A DNA stretch of 64,000 nucleotides from Pseudomonadota bacterium (GTDB lineage: Bacteria > Pseudomonadota > Gammaproteobacteria > Burkholderiales > Burkholderiaceae_C), in contig JAFEEG010000019.1 in assembly GCA_018241225.1 (NCBI GenBank), forward strand, positions 310,001 through 374,000, written 5' to 3'. A program made the translations under genes and the position numbers. Under the pieces are notes generated by a model, which worked only from the letters and a program-made list of their open reading frames with translations, had not been told where the DNA came from and searched no databases. This document shows positions 36,966-45,706 of this stretch, in pieces. The first letter of the stretch is position 1. Each line of letters opens with the position of its first letter.

Positions 36966-37001
36966 TCGGGCGCGCGTCGCCGGCCTGGGGCGCCTGCCTG
37001 C

Positions 37002-38168
37002 TCAGTTGGCGGCGCCGGGCTGGGCCTTCTGGTCGAGCAGCGAGAGGGCCGCGTCGCTCAGGATCTTGTGGCCGCGCGGCGTGGGATGAAACGCGTCCGA
37101 CCAGAAATAGGTCTGCGCGGCATCCGGCGCCACCAGCGTCGAAGCCGTGCAGTAGCTGGCGCTGCTGGTGGGCGTGGTGTTGTTGCAGGCGGGCACCTGG
37201 GTGTTCACCAGGCCGTACTTCTGCGGATTGGCCAGTACATCGGCAAAGGCGTTGCCGGTGTCCAGGTACACCACGCCAGCCAGGCCGGCCACGCCGTCAT
37301 GCAGGATCTCGTTGAAGCGCGTGGTCCATTCGGTGATCTGCGCGGCGGTAACCGGGGCGTAGCACCCGGTGGCCTGGTAGGCCGCACTCAGGTAGTACTG
37401 GCCGAAGGGGTTGCTGCTCCAGTCGGACGCCGAGGCCACCAGCACCAGTGGTGCGCCGTGGCCCACCAGCCGTGCGACGTTGGCAACCTGGGCGCGTGCC
37501 GCATTCTCGATCTGCGCAGTGGCGATGGCGAGCGTGGTCTTGCCGCTGCCCAACTGGTTGTCGTCGGTGCCCCAGCAGACCGCGCTGAACTGCGCATAAG
37601 TGTCGTTGCCGCCGCCGTCGATGACCACCAGCTCCTTGGCGCCGACCTTGTCGTGCACATCGAAATAGTGGTCGATCTGCGTGGCCACCGGAGCCACCAG
37701 CTGGTTGTTGCCCACGCCGCTTTCGCTGGGCAGCGCCGCCACGCGGGCACCGCCTTCTGCGTAGCCGTTGCCGCCGAGAATGCTGGCCGTGCCCACCGCG
37801 GTGGTGGCGCCATAGCTGGCGTCCTTGTCCATGGTGAGCGATCGGTTGGGCGTGAGTGCCAGGCCGTAGTGGGCCGCGAGGTTCTCCACCCAGATCGCGC
37901 CGGGGTTGACGGTGAACTTGCCGTGGTTGGCTGGGTCGCCCGTTGTTACGGCGTAGGTGCCGACATCGCTCAGGCTGTCGCCGAAGATGGTGATGGTGTC
38001 GATTTTCAGCCGGGTGTCGGTCGGGGCCGAGGGCGTTGCCGGGGCCTGCGCAGTCGCGGCAGCAGCGGGGCTGTCGCTGCCGCCGCCGCCGCCGCAGGCG
38101 GCAAGGGATGCAAGGGTGATGGCGGCGAGCAGGGGTGCGCCGCTGCGCGTGGTGCGCGAGAACTTCAT
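37002..38168 (-). CDS. SGNH/GDSL-family esterase/lipase lipoprotein
   Basis: 388 residues. Lipoprotein signal: hydrophobic segment then LAACGGGG (lipobox LAAC), followed by an Ala/Pro/Thr linker. The GDSL block reads TIFGDSLSDVGTY (nucleophile Ser), the GxND block reads DGGGNDTYAQF, and the C-terminal catalytic pair is in SDAFHPTPRGH (Asp and His). It is an outer-membrane or periplasmic esterase of the type seen in PHB-degrading and lipolytic Burkholderiales. Start at ATG 38168; a longer upstream frame is Cys/Arg-rich and not a signal peptide. It converges with copA. Confidence 0.85.
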   Translation of the reverse strand: MKFSRTTRSGAPLLAAITLASLAACGGGGGSDSPAAAATAQAPATPSAPTDTRLKIDTITIFGDSLSDVGTYAVTTGDPANHGKFTVNPGAIWVENLAAHYGLALTPNRSLTMDKDASYGATTAVGTASILGGNGYAEGGARVAALPSESGVGNNQLVAPVATQIDHYFDVHDKVGAKELVVIDGGGNDTYAQFSAVCWGTDDNQLGSGKTTLAIATAQIENAARAQVANVARLVGHGAPLVLVASASDWSSNPFGQYYLSAAYQATGCYAPVTAAQITEWTTRFNEILHDGVAGLAGVVYLDTGNAFADVLANPQKYGLVNTQVPACNNTTPTSSASYCTASTLVAPDAAQTYFWSDAFHPTPRGHKILSDAALSLLDQKAQPGAAN

Positions 38169-38248
38169 GTGCGGTCTCCGAGTTGTTTTTGAATGTCGTC
38201 GTTCGCATGCAGTTGGTGCAAACGACGAATCAATGCTCGGAGTGCAAA

Positions 38249-38287
38249 CGGCCCGCCCGCGTCGCATGCACGACACGAGGCGGGCCG
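38249..38287 (-). terminator. GC-rich hairpin after the Old Yellow Enzyme gene
   Basis: Perfect 9-bp inverted repeat CGGCCCGCC (38249-38257) and GGCGGGCCG (38279-38287) with a 21-base loop, between the OYE stop and the esterase start. On the minus strand only TTT follows. It may be a weak terminator for the OYE transcript. Confidence 0.35.
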
Positions 38288-38349
38288 CTGTGGAGCACGC
38301 GCAACGCGCGTGCCGGCCGCTTAAGCGCTAAGGCTGAAGCAGTGTCTTC

Positions 38350-39453
38350 TCAGGCCAGCGCCGGATAGTCGATGTAGCCCTTGGCGCCGCCACCGTAGAA
38401 GGTGGTCTTGTCCCAGGCATTGAGCGGCGCGTCTTCACGCAGGCGACGCACCAGGTCCGGGTTGGAGATGAAGGCTTTGCCGAATGCCACCAGGTCGGCG
38501 CCCTCGGAGAGCGCCTTCTCGGCCAGCACCTTGTCGTAGCCGTTGTTCACCATCCAGGCGGCCTGGCCGCCGGCATTGCGGTACGCAGCTTTGAGGGCAG
38601 GGTAGTCAAAGGGACGGTCGGGCAGTTCGCGCGGGCCACCGGTTGCGCCTTCGATCACGTGCACATAGGCCAGGCCAAGGGGAGCCAGCTCGCGCAGGAC
38701 GTATTCGAACAGCGGCTGCGGATCGGCGTCCACCACGTCGTTGGCCGGCGTGACCGGCGACAGGCGAATGCCGGTGCGGCCACCACCCACGGCCTGCACC
38801 ACGGCGCGGGCCACTTCGATGAGCAGGCGTGCGCGGTTCTCGATGCTGCCGCCGTAGGCGTCTTCGCGCTGGTTGCTGCCGGTCTTGAGGAACTGGTCGA
38901 GCAGGTAGCCGTTGGCTGCGTGGATCTCGACGCCGTCGAAGCCGGCGCTTTGCACTGCGTAGCGAGCGGCACGCTCGTAGTCGTGCACGATGCCGGGCAG
39001 CTCGGACAGCTGCAGCGCACGCGGCTCGGACGTGTCGACGAAGGTGGGCACGCCGTCCTTGATCAGCACCGTCTTGGTCTTGGCGGCGATGGCCGAGGGG
39101 GCCACGGGTTGGCCGCCTGCAGGCTGCAAGTCGTTGTGCGAGACGCGGCCCACGTGCCAGAGTTGCGTGACGATCTTGCCGCCGTTGGCATGCACGGCGT
39201 CGGTGACGCGCTTCCAGGCCAGCAGCTGCTCAGGCGCATAAAGGCCCGGCACGTCTGCATAGCCCTGGCCTTGCTGGCTGATGGCGGTGGCTTCGCTGAT
39301 CAGCAGGCCTGCAGAGGCCCGCTGGGAGTAGTAGGTGGCGGTGATGTCCTGCGGAACCGCATTGGGAGAGCGGTTGCGCGTCAGGGGCGCCATGACGATG
39401 CGGTTGGCGAGTTGGAGGTCACCCGCCTGGACTGGGTCGAACAGAGTTTTCAT
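38350..39453 (-). CDS. Old Yellow Enzyme family alkene reductase (NemA-like)
   Basis: 367 residues, a TIM barrel binding FMN. Motifs: MAPLTRNRS, GLLISEATAIS, QLWHVGRVSH, the substrate-binding pair in DGVEIHAANGYLLDQFL (H-x-x-N), and the YGGSIENRARL block. It reduces activated C=C bonds or nitro compounds with NADPH, like E. coli NemA and Pseudomonas xenobiotic reductases. It is followed by no cotranscribed gene; GST lies upstream in the same direction with about 90 bases between. The leader contains a MerR-type dyad and a cre-tag-like sequence. Confidence 0.9.
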   Translation of the reverse strand: MKTLFDPVQAGDLQLANRIVMAPLTRNRSPNAVPQDITATYYSQRASAGLLISEATAISQQGQGYADVPGLYAPEQLLAWKRVTDAVHANGGKIVTQLWHVGRVSHNDLQPAGGQPVAPSAIAAKTKTVLIKDGVPTFVDTSEPRALQLSELPGIVHDYERAARYAVQSAGFDGVEIHAANGYLLDQFLKTGSNQREDAYGGSIENRARLLIEVARAVVQAVGGGRTGIRLSPVTPANDVVDADPQPLFEYVLRELAPLGLAYVHVIEGATGGPRELPDRPFDYPALKAAYRNAGGQAAWMVNNGYDKVLAEKALSEGADLVAFGKAFISNPDLVRRLREDAPLNAWDKTTFYGGGAKGYIDYPALA

Positions 39454-39486
39454 GTGAAAGTGAGGTGAACCAAGAGTTTGGGTATT

Positions 39487-39517
39487 GGCATGACCCTAGG
39501 GTAAACCCTTGGTTCAC
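39487..39517 (-). promoter_or_regulatory. MerR-type operator/promoter upstream of the Old Yellow Enzyme gene
   Basis: The dyad CCTAGGGT-AA-ACCCTTGG (39495-39512; 7 of 8 positions symmetrical) sits in a 19-base spacer between GTGAAC (39517-39512) and CATGCC (39492-39487), read on the minus strand, 34 bases before the ATG. The layout is that of MerR-regulated promoters that control detoxifying reductases. The -35 and -10 boxes are poor, as usual for this class. No MerR gene of the right kind is adjacent. Confidence 0.5.
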
Positions 39518-39546
39518 ATCGTGCTGTCACCTACCGGTCACAGCCT

Positions 39547-40155
39547 TTACTTCAAAAGGCCTTCTGCCTTCATGGCCGTCTGCACGGCGGGGCGGGCCGA
39601 CACGCGCTCGCGGTAGGCCGCGAGGTTGGCCAGGCTGCTGACATCCACATTGGTGGGCTTGGTCCAGTTGGTGACGGTGAACAGGTAGCCGTCGGCAACG
39701 CTGAAGTGCTCGCCCATGAGGTACTGCTTGCCCGCGAGCTGGCCGTCCACCCAGGTCAGGCGGGACACCAGCTTGTCGCGGCAGATGGTCTTGTATTCCT
39801 CCGGGGTGTCCGGACGGAACAGCGGGCTGAAGGTCTTGTGCACTTCGGTGCCGATGAAGGTCAGCCATTCCTGCAGGCGGTAGCGCTGCAGCGTGCCGTT
39901 GGCGGGTGCCAGGTTTTTGGTGGGGGCCTGGTCGGCGATGTATTGCACGATGGCCGGGCCTTCGCGCAGCAGGGTGCCGTCGTCCAGCTCGAGCAGCGGC
40001 ACGTAGCCCAGGGGGTTGATGCCGTAGTAGTCGGTGCCGTCCTGAAGCTTGTGGGACTTGGTGCTGGCCAGCACGGGTTCGAAGGCCAGGCCTGCTTCGT
40101 GCAGTGCGATGTGCGGCGACAGCGAACAGGCGCCCGGCGAGTAGTACAGCTTCAT
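39547..40155 (-). CDS. Glutathione S-transferase (GstA/beta-like)
   Basis: 202 residues. The thioredoxin-like domain opens MKLYYSPGACSLSPHIALHEAG, with the Cys10 that marks beta-class bacterial GSTs, then GYVPLLELDDGTLLREGPAIVQYI (glutathione-binding cis-Pro and Glu/Gly-Pro-Ala motif). The all-helical C-terminal domain contains GEHFSVADGYLF. It conjugates or reduces electrophiles with glutathione in the cytosol. Same strand as the Old Yellow Enzyme gene, so the two detoxifying enzymes may respond together, although a MerR-type promoter separates them. Confidence 0.9.
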   Translation of the reverse strand: MKLYYSPGACSLSPHIALHEAGLAFEPVLASTKSHKLQDGTDYYGINPLGYVPLLELDDGTLLREGPAIVQYIADQAPTKNLAPANGTLQRYRLQEWLTFIGTEVHKTFSPLFRPDTPEEYKTICRDKLVSRLTWVDGQLAGKQYLMGEHFSVADGYLFTVTNWTKPTNVDVSSLANLAAYRERVSARPAVQTAMKAEGLLK

Positions 40156-40346
40156 GCGGAATCTCCTTCTTGGTGGTTTGAAGTCATGAGAAAAAAAGCT
40201 GTGCGAATCCTAGCGGGTTCGGCCCGGGGGCTTGTCCTACGGGGCATTGCGGGGCAGGCCGATGCGGTGCGCTGCCGTGGGTGCCTACGCTGTGCGCAGG
40301 TGGAATCTGGCGAACGCGTGTTCCACCGGTCAGGAGGCAAGTCCAC

Positions 40347-40535
40347 ATGTTGAAGTACGCCATCATCTTTGCGCTGATCGCTGTCGTGGCCGGAGCGCTG
40401 GGTTTCACCGGCCTGGCGGCTGCGTCAGCCGGCCTCGCCAAACTGCTGTTCGGCCTGTTCCTCGTGCTGGCCGTGATATTCCTCGTGCTGGCAGCGCTGG
40501 GGGTGGGGGCGGCAAAGAAGATTCTCGACGAGTGA
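40347..40535 (+). CDS. DUF1328 small membrane protein (YtjA-like)
   Basis: 62 residues: two hydrophobic helices with [24 protein letters not shown]... as in the DUF1328/YtjA family of stress-associated small inner-membrane proteins. Start at ATG 40347 has AGGAGG eleven bases upstream, which decides against longer frames. It is monocistronic, divergent from GST. Confidence 0.85.
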   Translation: MLKYAIIFALIAVVAGALGFTGLAAASAGLAKLLFGLFLVLAVIFLVLAALGVGAAKKILDE

Positions 40536-40904
40536 CCATGCCACCGCTCTTTCGCGCCTTGCACCTGCACGGCGGACGCCCTGTCGAGTCGCCTGCGCAG
40601 TCCTTGTCCCTGTCAGCCCCGCGGCTCAGCCCCGCGCAGCGTGTGGTTCGCGTATTGCAGGTCACCATGGCCAACTGGCCCGTTCTGCCTGGCGGGCATC
40701 GCAAACGGCGCAACCCTTCGGGCGGCGGTCGGCACGGCTGAAGGATGTCGTCGCTATAAAAAAGATAGCGCCATGCCAAGGCCTGACGGGCCTGAATGGC
40801 CATGGGGTTGATGGGGCAGGGGGGTGCGCGATTGTCGTGCACCGACTAAAATTACGGGTTCTCCCCGATCCGCAGCGCAAGCGACATTTGCGCCCCCTTT
40901 CCAC
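40536..40904. other. Intergenic region before mnmG
   Basis: 369 bases. It contains one short open frame (40538-40741, 67 codons, Arg/Pro-rich, no family recognised, probably not a gene), the GCTAT/ATAGC hairpin at 40753-40769, and a possible -10 element TAAAAT at 40847-40852 for the mnmG transcript without a clear -35. Confidence 0.5.
40753..40769. repeat. Short hairpin repeat of the GCTAT-N7-ATAGC type
   Basis: GCTAT (40753-40757), AAAAAAG, ATAGC (40765-40769). A related hairpin occurs at 45121-45139. AT-rich elements of this form in otherwise GC-rich intergenic DNA are, to my recollection, scattered through Comamonadaceae genomes; this could not be checked here. Confidence 0.4.
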
Positions 40905-42863
40905 ATGCTCTATCCAGAAGAATTCGACGTCATCGTCGTTGGCGGCGGCCATGCCGGCACCGAAGCCGCCTTGGCCGCGGCCCGCATGGGCGCGCGCACG
41001 CTGCTCCTTTCCCACAACATTGAGACCCTGGGGCAGATGAGCTGCAACCCCTCGATCGGCGGTATCGGCAAGGGGCATCTGGTCAAGGAGGTGGACGCAC
41101 TGGGCGGCGCCATGGGCTTGGCCACGGACGAGGCAGGCATCCAGTTCCGCATCCTCAATTCCAGCAAGGGGCCGGCGGTGCGCGCGACTCGGGCGCAGGC
41201 CGACCGCATTCTGTACAAGGCCGCCATCCGACGTCGGCTGGAGAACCAGCCCAATCTGCAACTCTTCCAGCAGGCGGTAGACGACCTGATGGTGGAGGGC
41301 GACCGGGTGGTGGGCGCCGTGACGCAGGTTGGAATTGCCTTCCGGGCGCGCACCGTGGTTCTGACCGCGGGCACCTTCCTGGATGGTCGCATTCATGTGG
41401 GCCTGGACAATTACCAGGCCGGCCGCGCGGGCGATCCGCCGGCGGTCAGCCTCTCGGCGCGCCTGAAGGAGCTGAAGCTGCCGCAAGGCCGGCTGAAGAC
41501 CGGGACGCCGCCGCGCCTGGACGGCCGGACCATCGACTTCTCGAAGTGCACCGAGCAGCCCGGCGACGGCATGCCGGGCGGGGCTACGCCGAACATGCCG
41601 GTGTTCAGCTTCATGGGCACGGCCGAGATGCATCCGCAGCAAATGCCCTGCTGGATTACGCATACCAACGAGCGCACGCACGACATCATCCGCTCCGGCT
41701 TCGATCGCAGCCCGATGTTCACCGGCAAGATCGAAGGGGTAGGGCCGCGCTACTGCCCGAGCGTGGAAGACAAGATCAACCGCTTTGCCGACAAGGACAG
41801 CCACCAGATCTTTCTCGAGCCCGAAGGCCTGACGACCAACGAGTACTACCCGAACGGCATCTCGACCAGCCTGCCTTTCGATATTCAGTACGCCCTGGTG
41901 CGCTCGCTGCCGGGGCTGGAGGACGCCCACATCCTGCGGCCCGGATACGCCATCGAGTACGACTACTTCGATCCGCGCGGCCTGCTCAGCAGTTTCGAGA
42001 CGCGATCCATCAAGGGCCTGTTCTTTGCCGGCCAGATCAATGGGACTACCGGCTATGAAGAGGCAGCGGCCCAGGGGCTGTTTGCCGGTATCAACGCGGC
42101 GCTGCAGTGTCGCGGGGAAGCGGCATGGGTGCCGCGCCGGGACGAGGCCTACCTGGGCGTGCTGGTGGACGACCTGATCACCAAGGGTGTGACCGAGCCT
42201 TACCGTATGTTCACCAGTCGGGCTGAATTCCGGTTGCAACTGCGCGAGGACAACGCCGACATGCGGCTGACCGATATGGGCCGCAAGCTCGGCCTGGTCG
42301 ACGACGAGCGCTGGGACGCTTTCTCGCGCAAGCGGGATGCTGTTTCACGTGAAACAGAGCGTCTGAAATCCATCTGGGTCAATCCCCGCAACCTGCCGGC
42401 CAGCGAGTCCGAGCGAGTGCTGGGCAAGGCGATCGAACGGGAATACAATCTTGCGGACCTGCTGCGCCGGCCGCAGGTCAGCTACGCCGACCTCATGTCG
42501 CTAGACGGCGGCAAGTACGCGGCCGGGGAGGGTGGCGAGCTGAACGCCATCGAGGTCGAGCAACTGGAAATCAGCGCCAAGTACTCGGGCTACATCAACC
42601 GGCAACACGATGAGGTGGAGCGCTCCGCTCACTTCGAGACCATGAAGCTGCCGGCCGACCTGGACTATTCGCAGGTATCGGCGCTCAGTATCGAAGTGCG
42701 CCAGAAGCTCACCAAGCACCGACCCGAAACCCTGGGCCAGGCCTCGCGCATCTCCGGCGTGACCCCTGCGGCCATTTCGCTCCTGCTGATTCATTTGCGC
42801 AAGGGCGGCTACCGCGCCTTTGCCGCGCCGACTGATGTGACGTCGGAAGCGACGGCCGAATGA
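40905..42863 (+). CDS. mnmG: tRNA uridine-5-carboxymethylaminomethyl modification enzyme MnmG (GidA)
   Basis: 652 residues. Dinucleotide-binding motif [10 protein letters not shown] (13-22), the conserved [17 protein letters not shown] block, [15 protein letters not shown] motif ([10 protein letters not shown]), the two catalytic Cys in the insertion (FSKCTEQP and MPCWITHT), and [14 protein letters not shown]. With MnmE it places a carboxymethylaminomethyl group on U34 of certain tRNAs using FAD and folate. ATG 40905 gives the normal N-terminus ([13 protein letters not shown]). Its stop overlaps rsmG by four bases, the standard gidA-gidB pair. A perfect parS site lies within the coding sequence. 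Confidence 0.97.
   Translation: MLYPEEFDVIVVGGGHAGTEAALAAARMGARTLLLSHNIETLGQMSCNPSIGGIGKGHLVKEVDALGGAMGLATDEAGIQFRILNSSKGPAVRATRAQADRILYKAAIRRRLENQPNLQLFQQAVDDLMVEGDRVVGAVTQVGIAFRARTVVLTAGTFLDGRIHVGLDNYQAGRAGDPPAVSLSARLKELKLPQGRLKTGTPPRLDGRTIDFSKCTEQPGDGMPGGATPNMPVFSFMGTAEMHPQQMPCWITHTNERTHDIIRSGFDRSPMFTGKIEGVGPRYCPSVEDKINRFADKDSHQIFLEPEGLTTNEYYPNGISTSLPFDIQYALVRSLPGLEDAHILRPGYAIEYDYFDPRGLLSSFETRSIKGLFFAGQINGTTGYEEAAAQGLFAGINAALQCRGEAAWVPRRDEAYLGVLVDDLITKGVTEPYRMFTSRAEFRLQLREDNADMRLTDMGRKLGLVDDERWDAFSRKRDAVSRETERLKSIWVNPRNLPASESERVLGKAIEREYNLADLLRRPQVSYADLMSLDGGKYAAGEGGELNAIEVEQLEISAKYSGYINRQHDEVERSAHFETMKLPADLDYSQVSALSIEVRQKLTKHRPETLGQASRISGVTPAAISLLLIHLRKGGYRAFAAPTDVTSEATAE
42341..42356. 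promoter_or_regulatory. parS: parS centromere site 1 (inside mnmG)
   Basis: TGTTTCACGTGAAACA, an exact 16-bp match to the palindromic parS consensus bound by chromosomal ParB proteins. It sits in the mnmG reading frame, about 3.4 kb upstream of parB. Confidence 0.93.
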
Positions 42864-43507
42864 GCGCCGATCGCGAATCGGTCCTGCACCAAGGGGTGCA
42901 GGCCATGGGTCTGAGCCTGACCGACGCCCAGTCCACCAAGCTGCTGGCCTATGGCGACCTCATCCTTAAGTGGAACAAGGTCTACAACCTCACGGCCTTG
43001 CGAGACCCCGCCCAGGTCCTGACGCACCATCTGCTGGACAGTCTGTCCATCATCGCTCCGCTCCAAAGGCAATGTCCGCAGGCAACCCGCCTGCTCGATG
43101 TCGGGTCTGGTGCAGGCCTTCCGGGCGCAGTCATTGCCATCATGCGACCTGAACTGTCGGTAAGTTGCGTGGATGCGGTGGCGAAGAAGGCGGCTTTCAT
43201 CCGCCAGGTGTCGGCTGAGCTCGGGTTGCCCAACCTCAACGGCATGCACACCCGGGTTGAATCCATGGGTGGCAGCTATGACGTCATCAGCTCCCGGGCC
43301 TTTGCGTCGCTGGCGGATTTCTTCGCCGGTTCGCACCAGTTGCTGGCTGACCAGGGCGTGTGGATGGCCATGAAGGGCAAGCTGCCGTCCGAAGAAATTG
43401 CCCAGCTTCCCGCAGGCGCCGCAGAGGTGTTTCACGTGGAACATCTCACCGTTCCGGGGCTGGATGCCGAGCGTTGCGTCGTTTGGGCGCGAAAAAGCGC
43501 TGGCTGA
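42860..43507 (+). CDS. rsmG: 16S rRNA (guanine527-N7)-methyltransferase RsmG (GidB)
   Basis: 215 residues. The Rossmann methyltransferase signature [17 protein letters not shown] is clear, and [14 protein letters not shown] with HHLLDSLS precedes it, as in all RsmG proteins. It methylates G527 of 16S rRNA with SAM; loss gives low-level streptomycin resistance. Coupled to mnmG by ATGA overlap. A near-consensus parS lies in its 3' part. Confidence 0.96.
   Translation: MSADRESVLHQGVQAMGLSLTDAQSTKLLAYGDLILKWNKVYNLTALRDPAQVLTHHLLDSLSIIAPLQRQCPQATRLLDVGSGAGLPGAVIAIMRPELSVSCVDAVAKKAAFIRQVSAELGLPNLNGMHTRVESMGGSYDVISSRAFASLADFFAGSHQLLADQGVWMAMKGKLPSEEIAQLPAGAAEVFHVEHLTVPGLDAERCVVWARKSAG
43428..43443. 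promoter_or_regulatory. parS: parS centromere site 2 (inside rsmG)
   Basis: TGTTTCACGTGGAACA, one mismatch from the parS consensus (G for A at position 12), 1.09 kb from site 1. Such single-substitution sites are usually still bound by ParB. Confidence 0.8.
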
Positions 43508-43595
43508 AGCGCCTTCAAGGGCTCAAGGGCCACCAGCAAGCGAGTGCCTCGCGTAGACTCGAAGCACTCCCCCACAATCTTTTCTCGGACTCATC

Positions 43596-44210
43596 ATGTT
43601 CGGCATTGCTGACTATGGCGCCTTCGTCGCCGCCATCATTGTTTTTCTCCTCATTCCGGGGCCGGGCAATCTGGCGTTGATCACGTCGACGGGGAAGGGC
43701 GGAATCAAGGGTGGGTTGGGTGCAACCATGGGCCTGATCCTGGGTGACCAGTGCCTGCTGTGGGCAGCGGTGGCGGGCGTGGCGGCTCTGCTGGCGGCAT
43801 ATCCAACGGCCTTTCATGCCGTGCAGTGGCTGGGTGCGGCCTACCTGGCCTGGCTGGGCTTCAAGATGATCCGCACCAAGCCGGGCGCCGGACCCATCCT
43901 CAATATCCGCCCGCAGCAATACCTGCGGCAGGCCTTCTTCATCACCTTGCTCAATCCCAAGGCCATCGTTTTCTACATGGCCTTCTTCCCGCTGTTCATC
44001 AACCCGGCGCAGCACCAAGGGCTGACGACCTTCAGCGTGATGGCCCTGACCATTGCAACGCTGACCTTCATCTACGGCCTGACCATGGTGCTGCTGACCC
44101 ACTTCCTGGCTGAGCGCATTCGCGCCAACCCCAAGATCTCTGGCGCGCTCGAAAAGCTGGCGGGCGTTTTCCTGGTCGGCTTCGGCGTCAAGCTGGCCAT
44201 TTCGAACTGA
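43596..44210 (+). CDS. LysE/RhtB-family amino-acid exporter
   Basis: 204 residues with six hydrophobic segments. The N-terminal PGPGNLALITSTGKGG and GLGATMGLILGDQCLLW blocks define the LysE/RhtB family; LNPKAIVFYMAFFPLFI is the central motif. It exports an amino acid or a related small solute. It sits between rsmG and parA on the same strand, an arrangement kept in many Comamonadaceae; no link to chromosome partitioning is known. Confidence 0.88.
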   Translation: MFGIADYGAFVAAIIVFLLIPGPGNLALITSTGKGGIKGGLGATMGLILGDQCLLWAAVAGVAALLAAYPTAFHAVQWLGAAYLAWLGFKMIRTKPGAGPILNIRPQQYLRQAFFITLLNPKAIVFYMAFFPLFINPAQHQGLTTFSVMALTIATLTFIYGLTMVLLTHFLAERIRANPKISGALEKLAGVFLVGFGVKLAISN

Positions 44211-44219
44211 CGGCGGGCC

Positions 44220-45092
44220 ATGGCAAGAATTTTCTGCATCGCCAACCAGAAGGGCGGCGTCGGCAAGACCACCACCACCGTCAACCTCGCAGCCGGCCTG
44301 GCTCGGCTGGGACAGCGGGTACTGATGATCGACCTCGATCCTCAGGGCAATGCCACCATGGGCTCGGGCGTGGACAAGCGCCAGCTCGAGATGACGGTGT
44401 ACGACGTGTTGCTGGAATCTGCTTCGGTGGCCGAGGCGCGCGTCAAGCCCGAACGCCTGGTGGAAGGCGGTTGCGCCTATGACGTGCTGGGTGCCAACCG
44501 CGAGCTGGCGGGCGCCGAGGTCGAAATGGTCTCGCTCGACCGTCGGGAAAAGCGCCTGCGCACCGCGCTGGCCGCCGTGGGCGCCGAGTACGACTTCGTC
44601 CTGATCGACTGCCCACCCAGCCTGAGCCTGCTGACCCTCAATGGCCTGTGCGCTGCGCATGGCGTCATCGTTCCCATGCAGTGCGAGTACTTCGCGCTCG
44701 AAGGCCTGACCGACCTGGTCAACACCATCAAGCAGGTGCACGCCAACCTCAACAAGAACCTGCAGATCATCGGACTGCTGCGGGTGATGTTCGATCCGCG
44801 CATTACGCTCCAGCAGCAGGTGAGCGATCAACTCAAGGCGCACTTTGGCGAAAAGGTCTTCGACACGGTCATTCCCCGCAACGTCCGCCTGGCCGAGGCG
44901 CCCAGCTATGGCCTACCCGGCGTGGTCTTCGATGCGTCTGCCAAGGGCAGCCAGGCCTTCATCAGCTTTGCCGAGGAAATGATCCAGAAGATGCCGCCTG
45001 CACAGCCCGCCTCCGCGGTGGCGCCCGAGCCCCCCGAGGCTCCGGCCGTCCTGCCGGTCACCGCAGCGCCTGTCGAAGTCGAGCAAAAATAA
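44220..45092 (+). CDS. parA: Chromosome-partitioning ATPase ParA (Soj)
   Basis: 290 residues. Deviant Walker A KGGVGKTTT (11-19), MIDLDPQGNAT, and DCPPSLSLLTLNGL mark the chromosomal ParA/Soj class (no N-terminal DNA-binding domain). It binds DNA non-specifically in the ATP form and is stimulated by ParB at parS. A tail of about 35 residues (Pro/Ala/Glu/Val-rich) after the core extends it beyond the usual 255-260. Nine bases after the LysE-type gene. Confidence 0.95.
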   Translation: MARIFCIANQKGGVGKTTTTVNLAAGLARLGQRVLMIDLDPQGNATMGSGVDKRQLEMTVYDVLLESASVAEARVKPERLVEGGCAYDVLGANRELAGAEVEMVSLDRREKRLRTALAAVGAEYDFVLIDCPPSLSLLTLNGLCAAHGVIVPMQCEYFALEGLTDLVNTIKQVHANLNKNLQIIGLLRVMFDPRITLQQQVSDQLKAHFGEKVFDTVIPRNVRLAEAPSYGLPGVVFDASAKGSQAFISFAEEMIQKMPPAQPASAVAPEPPEAPAVLPVTAAPVEVEQK

Positions 45093-45120
45093 GCTAAGGC
45101 ATTGATCCACAAGACTTTGA

Positions 45121-45139
45121 TGCTATCAATTTAGTAGCA
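45121..45139. repeat. Short AT-rich hairpin just before the RBBP9-type hydrolase
   Basis: TGCTA (45121-45125), TCAATTTAG, TAGCA (45135-45139), ending one base before the ATG at 45141. It resembles the GCTAT hairpin at 40753. It occupies the place of the ribosome binding site, so it may affect translation of the hydrolase. Confidence 0.4.
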
Positions 45140-45140
45140 A

Positions 45141-45695
45141 ATGCGCAATTCCCAAGTCCTGCTCCTGCCCGGTTGGCAAAACAGCAGCCCCGAACACTGG
45201 CAAAGCCGCTGGGAAGCCCGGCATGGCGACAAGCGCGTCGAGCAGCACGACTGGATGCGTCCGCTGCGTGGCGACTGGCAGATTCAACTGGAAGAAGCCG
45301 TGCTGGCTGCCACCGAGCCGGTGGTGTTGGCGGCCCACAGCCTCGGCTGCATCCTGGTGGCCTGGTGGGCCCAGCACTCGAAGAACACGCACAAGGTACG
45401 CGGCGCATTGCTGGTGGCCCCCGGTGACGTGGAACGGGATGACCTGCGCCAACTGATTCCCGGCTGGGCACCCATCGCGCGTCAGCGGCTGCCTTTTGCC
45501 GCACACCTGATCACGGCCGACAACGACCCCTACTGCGAGGCTGCCCGCTCGCGCCAGATGGCCAAGGATTGGGGCGCCGCTTTCACCGAGGTCGGCCCGC
45601 TGGGCCACATCAATGCGGAATCCGGCCTTGGCGATTGGCCCGAAGGCCGCCGTTGGCTGCAGGATCTGCAGCAATCGAATCAGAAGAAAGACTGA
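45141..45695 (+). CDS. RBBP9/YdeN-family alpha/beta hydrolase
   Basis: 184 residues. Opens with VLLLPGWQNSSPEHWQSRWE, typical of the RBBP9/YdeN family; nucleophile Ser in LAAHSLGC, the Asp in TADNDPYC and the His in GPLGHINAESG complete the triad. Cytosolic serine hydrolase of unknown substrate. It is inserted between parA and parB, a position it keeps in related genomes. There is no usable ribosome binding site; the upstream hairpin ends at the start codon. Confidence 0.85.
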   Translation: MRNSQVLLLPGWQNSSPEHWQSRWEARHGDKRVEQHDWMRPLRGDWQIQLEEAVLAATEPVVLAAHSLGCILVAWWAQHSKNTHKVRGALLVAPGDVERDDLRQLIPGWAPIARQRLPFAAHLITADNDPYCEAARSRQMAKDWGAAFTEVGPLGHINAESGLGDWPEGRRWLQDLQQSNQKKD

Positions 45696-45706
45696 AGAAG
45701 AAAACG

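Noticed and set aside
40538-40741. 67-codon frame after the DUF1328 gene
   Set aside because: No ribosome binding site, Arg/Pro-rich composition like shadow frames, and no recognisable similarity.
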